Positions 42,581-43,966 of a stretch of 43,966 nucleotides of DNA are shown in pieces. This DNA is from Enhygromyxa salina (GTDB taxonomy: Bacteria > Myxococcota_A > Polyangia > Nannocystales > Nannocystaceae): the NCBI RefSeq assembly GCF_002994615.1, contig NZ_PVNK01000056.1, positions 1 to 43,966 of the forward strand, read 5' to 3'. Made by a program: the position numbers and the translations under genes. The notes under the pieces were generated by a model, which was not told the DNA's origin, did no database searches, and saw only the letters and a list, made by a program, of their open reading frames with translations. Every line of letters begins with the position of its first letter. Within the stretch, counting starts at the first letter, position 1.

Positions 42581-43002
42581 GAGCAGCCCACGCGGACCGG
42601 CAAGGTGCCGGGGATCCTGCCGAAGTCGGCCTGGTCCTCGACCACGACCGTCAAGAAGGCGTCGTGCTCGACGACCACCGCCGGGTACTCGAGCCCACGA
42701 AAGGCGGCGCGGACGTTCGGCCACACGACCAGCTCGCTCGGCCGCTTGGCCGCCTCGGTCTGCGCGAGTTGCTCCTCGAGCAGCTCTCGCAGCACGCTCG
42801 GCCCGTGGCCTTCAACGATCGCGGCGCTCACGATCGAGCCGGCGCGGTCGATCCAGACGGCGACCCGCATGGGCTTGCCGCGGTGGCGGAAGCCACGCGG
42901 GCGGACCACGCCGCCGATCCACTGGATGGCGCGGGGTTGGTTGGCGCGCTCGCTCGCGTTGGGGGTTGTCAGGGAGTGCTTGGGGGTGGTTGTGGGCTCC
43001 AT
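42577..43002 (-). CDS. Unknown 141-residue protein (possibly DUF6930-like)
   Basis: A soluble protein with an alternating beta/alpha look: RVAVWIDRAGSIVSAAIVE, a helix LRELLEEQLAQTE, then RPSELVVWPNVRAAF and EYPAVVVEHDAFLTVVVED. This resembles DUF6930-type proteins, where a strand pair with a Pro-rich turn precedes a short helix, but the match is only by eye. Start is ATG 43002 without a clear ribosome-binding site. Its stop codon comes from the terminal CTAG of repeat copy B, so the element may have trimmed or redefined the C-terminus. It is convergent with the M50-like gene and divergent from the gene at 43182. Confidence 0.65.
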   Translation of the reverse strand: MEPTTTPKHSLTTPNASERANQPRAIQWIGGVVRPRGFRHRGKPMRVAVWIDRAGSIVSAAIVEGHGPSVLRELLEEQLAQTEAAKRPSELVVWPNVRAAFRGLEYPAVVVEHDAFLTVVVEDQADFGRIPGTLPVRVGCS

Positions 43003-43169
43003 CAGCCCTGTTCTCGGCCCGGCCTCGGGCTTGTTGCAGGGTTGAGCAAAAAAAATCTGGCGCGAGGCCGCGCGCGGTCCCGGGGCGCCCCAACGCGCGA
43101 TCCCGAGCAGCCCCGCTTCGCCGGCGGGTCGGCCGAAGACTCTCTCCCGTCGCGCCCGCGCCTGTGTTC

Positions 43170-43175
43170 TACTCC
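43170..43175 (+). promoter_or_regulatory. Candidate -10 hexamer TACTCC
   Basis: Lies 6 nt before GTG 43182, with no ribosome-binding site between. It fits the same spacing as the hexamers before several other genes here. Confidence 0.3.
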
Positions 43176-43181
43176 GGGACC

Positions 43182-43966
43182 GTGACGACCCTGGACCAGC
43201 TCGCCAAGCTGAGCACCAGCGCCGCGAGAGCCACGCCCGCGCAACTCGAGGGCCTCGCGACCCTTCTCGGCGTTGATCGCGAACACCTGCAAAGCTGGCT
43301 CGAGCAGATCCACGGTCGGACCAAGCTGCCCAAGGCCCTCGGTCGCCTGTGGCCGGGGCCCGACGACGCCCCGCGCGAGCGCCCGAGCATGTCCGAGGAG
43401 CTCGGCGCGCTGCGCTGCTCCGACGCCCGCCACGACCCGGCCTTGCAGGTTCAGCTCGCGCAGCTCCTCGGCGCGCCGCCGGCCGTGGTCGAGCTCGATC
43501 TGAACGAGGCCCACCACCGCTCGCGCCTCGACAATATTGAATTCGAAGCCAGCGAGGCCGCCTACCTCGCCGCCCTCGAGGCTCGCCCGCGCCAGGCCAG
43601 CCCGAGCCCGAGCCCGCGCCCGAGCCCGCGCCCGCGCCGGGCCGCGGCCAAGCCCGACCGGCCCGCCGCGCCGAGCAGCGCGCTCTCGCCGGAGCTCGCC
43701 GCGCTCCGGGTCTCCGACGCGCGCAACGACGACCTCGTGCTCCTGCGCCTCGCCGACGCCCTCGACCTCTCCCCCGGTCGCGTGCGCGCGGCCCTCGAGC
43801 AGGCCCACCATCGCCAGCGCCTCGATCGTGTCAACTTCACCGCGGCCGGCCCGACCCAGGAGCTGCTCCTCGCCCCGAGCGGGCCCGCGCCCCTCAGCTA
43901 CCCGACCCCCGGCGAGTCCCCAGCTGAGGCCCCGGCGACGGCCCGCGACGCGGGCACGGCCTACCT
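43182..43966 (+). CDS. Unknown protein with duplicated helical module (partial, runs off the window)
   Basis: At least 261 residues; the frame is open to the window end. An N-terminal helical part (TPAQLEGLATLLGV) is followed by two copies of a module of about 55 residues. The shared pattern is S-x-E-L-x-A-L-x(2)-S-D-A-R-x-D, then LA-x-x-L, and AHHRxRLD-x(3)-F. The two copies are joined by a Ser/Pro/Arg linker (about residues 145-165). I do not recognise the module. The GTG at 43182 is chosen because no earlier in-frame start with coding signal exists, and a TACTCC lies 6 nt upstream. A long antisense frame (43002-43811) is rejected. Confidence 0.7.
   Translation, partial: MTTLDQLAKLSTSAARATPAQLEGLATLLGVDREHLQSWLEQIHGRTKLPKALGRLWPGPDDAPRERPSMSEELGALRCSDARHDPALQVQLAQLLGAPPAVVELDLNEAHHRSRLDNIEFEASEAAYLAALEARPRQASPSPSPRPSPRPRRAAAKPDRPAAPSSALSPELAALRVSDARNDDLVLLRLADALDLSPGRVRAALEQAHHRQRLDRVNFTAAGPTQELLLAPSGPAPLSYPTPGESPAEAPATARDAGTAY

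Noticed and set aside
43046..43070. Possible third degenerate copy of the CTAG element (AAAAAATCTGGCGCGAGGC)
   Set aside because: Only about 20 bases resemble positions 593-613; the flanks do not match, so it may be chance.
43002..43811. A 269-residue minus-strand frame at the right end
   Set aside because: Antisense to the frame with an internal duplicated module; no domain and skewed composition.

Overview
The window is very GC-rich and looks like a chromosome segment from a myxobacterium of the Nannocystis/Plesiocystis/Enhygromyxa type. The evidence is the lipoproteins with long Gly-Asp linkers, the myxobacterial Cys-rich repeats, a modular type I PKS with an ACP-first loading arrangement, and a giant Ser/Thr-kinase/histidine-kinase hybrid. 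Species cannot be fixed from the sequence alone. No tRNA, rRNA or CRISPR was seen.

Layout: 1-1111 holds no convincing gene but is rich in repeats (a 127-bp direct repeat, a hairpin element ending in CTAG, an octamer array). 1112-3547 (+) is a lipoprotein with seven FG-GAP-like repeats. 3623-24265 (-) is a two-gene PKS operon. Its order is ACP-KS-AT-AT-DH-KR-ACP / KS-AT-X-ACP / KS-AT-DH-ER-KR-ACP, then a second protein KS-AT-ACP-TE followed by an NTF2/SnoaL-like domain. Divergent from it, 24562-30456 (+) is a 1964-residue Ser/Thr kinase-ATPase-GAF-PAS-histidine kinase-receiver, overlapping by ATGA with a small MAPEG membrane protein. 31017-32564 (+) is a Cys-repeat and Gly-rich lipoprotein.

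32682-35908 is a redox-defence island: rubrerythrin, a two-cluster Fe-S oxidoreductase and a DUF3501 protein on the minus strand, and a divergent peroxiredoxin. 36016-39693 (-) is a tightly packed set: a cobalamin-binding-like protein, a TPR-zincin, two lipoproteins built from the same eight-Cys module, and a small unknown. 39755-42492 (+) carries an M61-like lipoprotein lacking HExxH and an M50-like membrane protein. The right end has an unknown 141-residue protein and a cut-off gene with an internal duplicated helical module.

The most interesting points are these. The PKS terminus pairs a Cys-nucleophile thioesterase with a fused SnoaL-like domain; by colinearity it would receive a 1,5-diketone suited to aldol ring closure. 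A dispersed CTAG-ended element supplies the stop codon of two genes. Paired lipoproteins carry four copies of one eight-Cys module. Several genes seem to start at or near their transcription start, with a TAnnnT-like hexamer 5-9 nt upstream and no Shine-Dalgarno.
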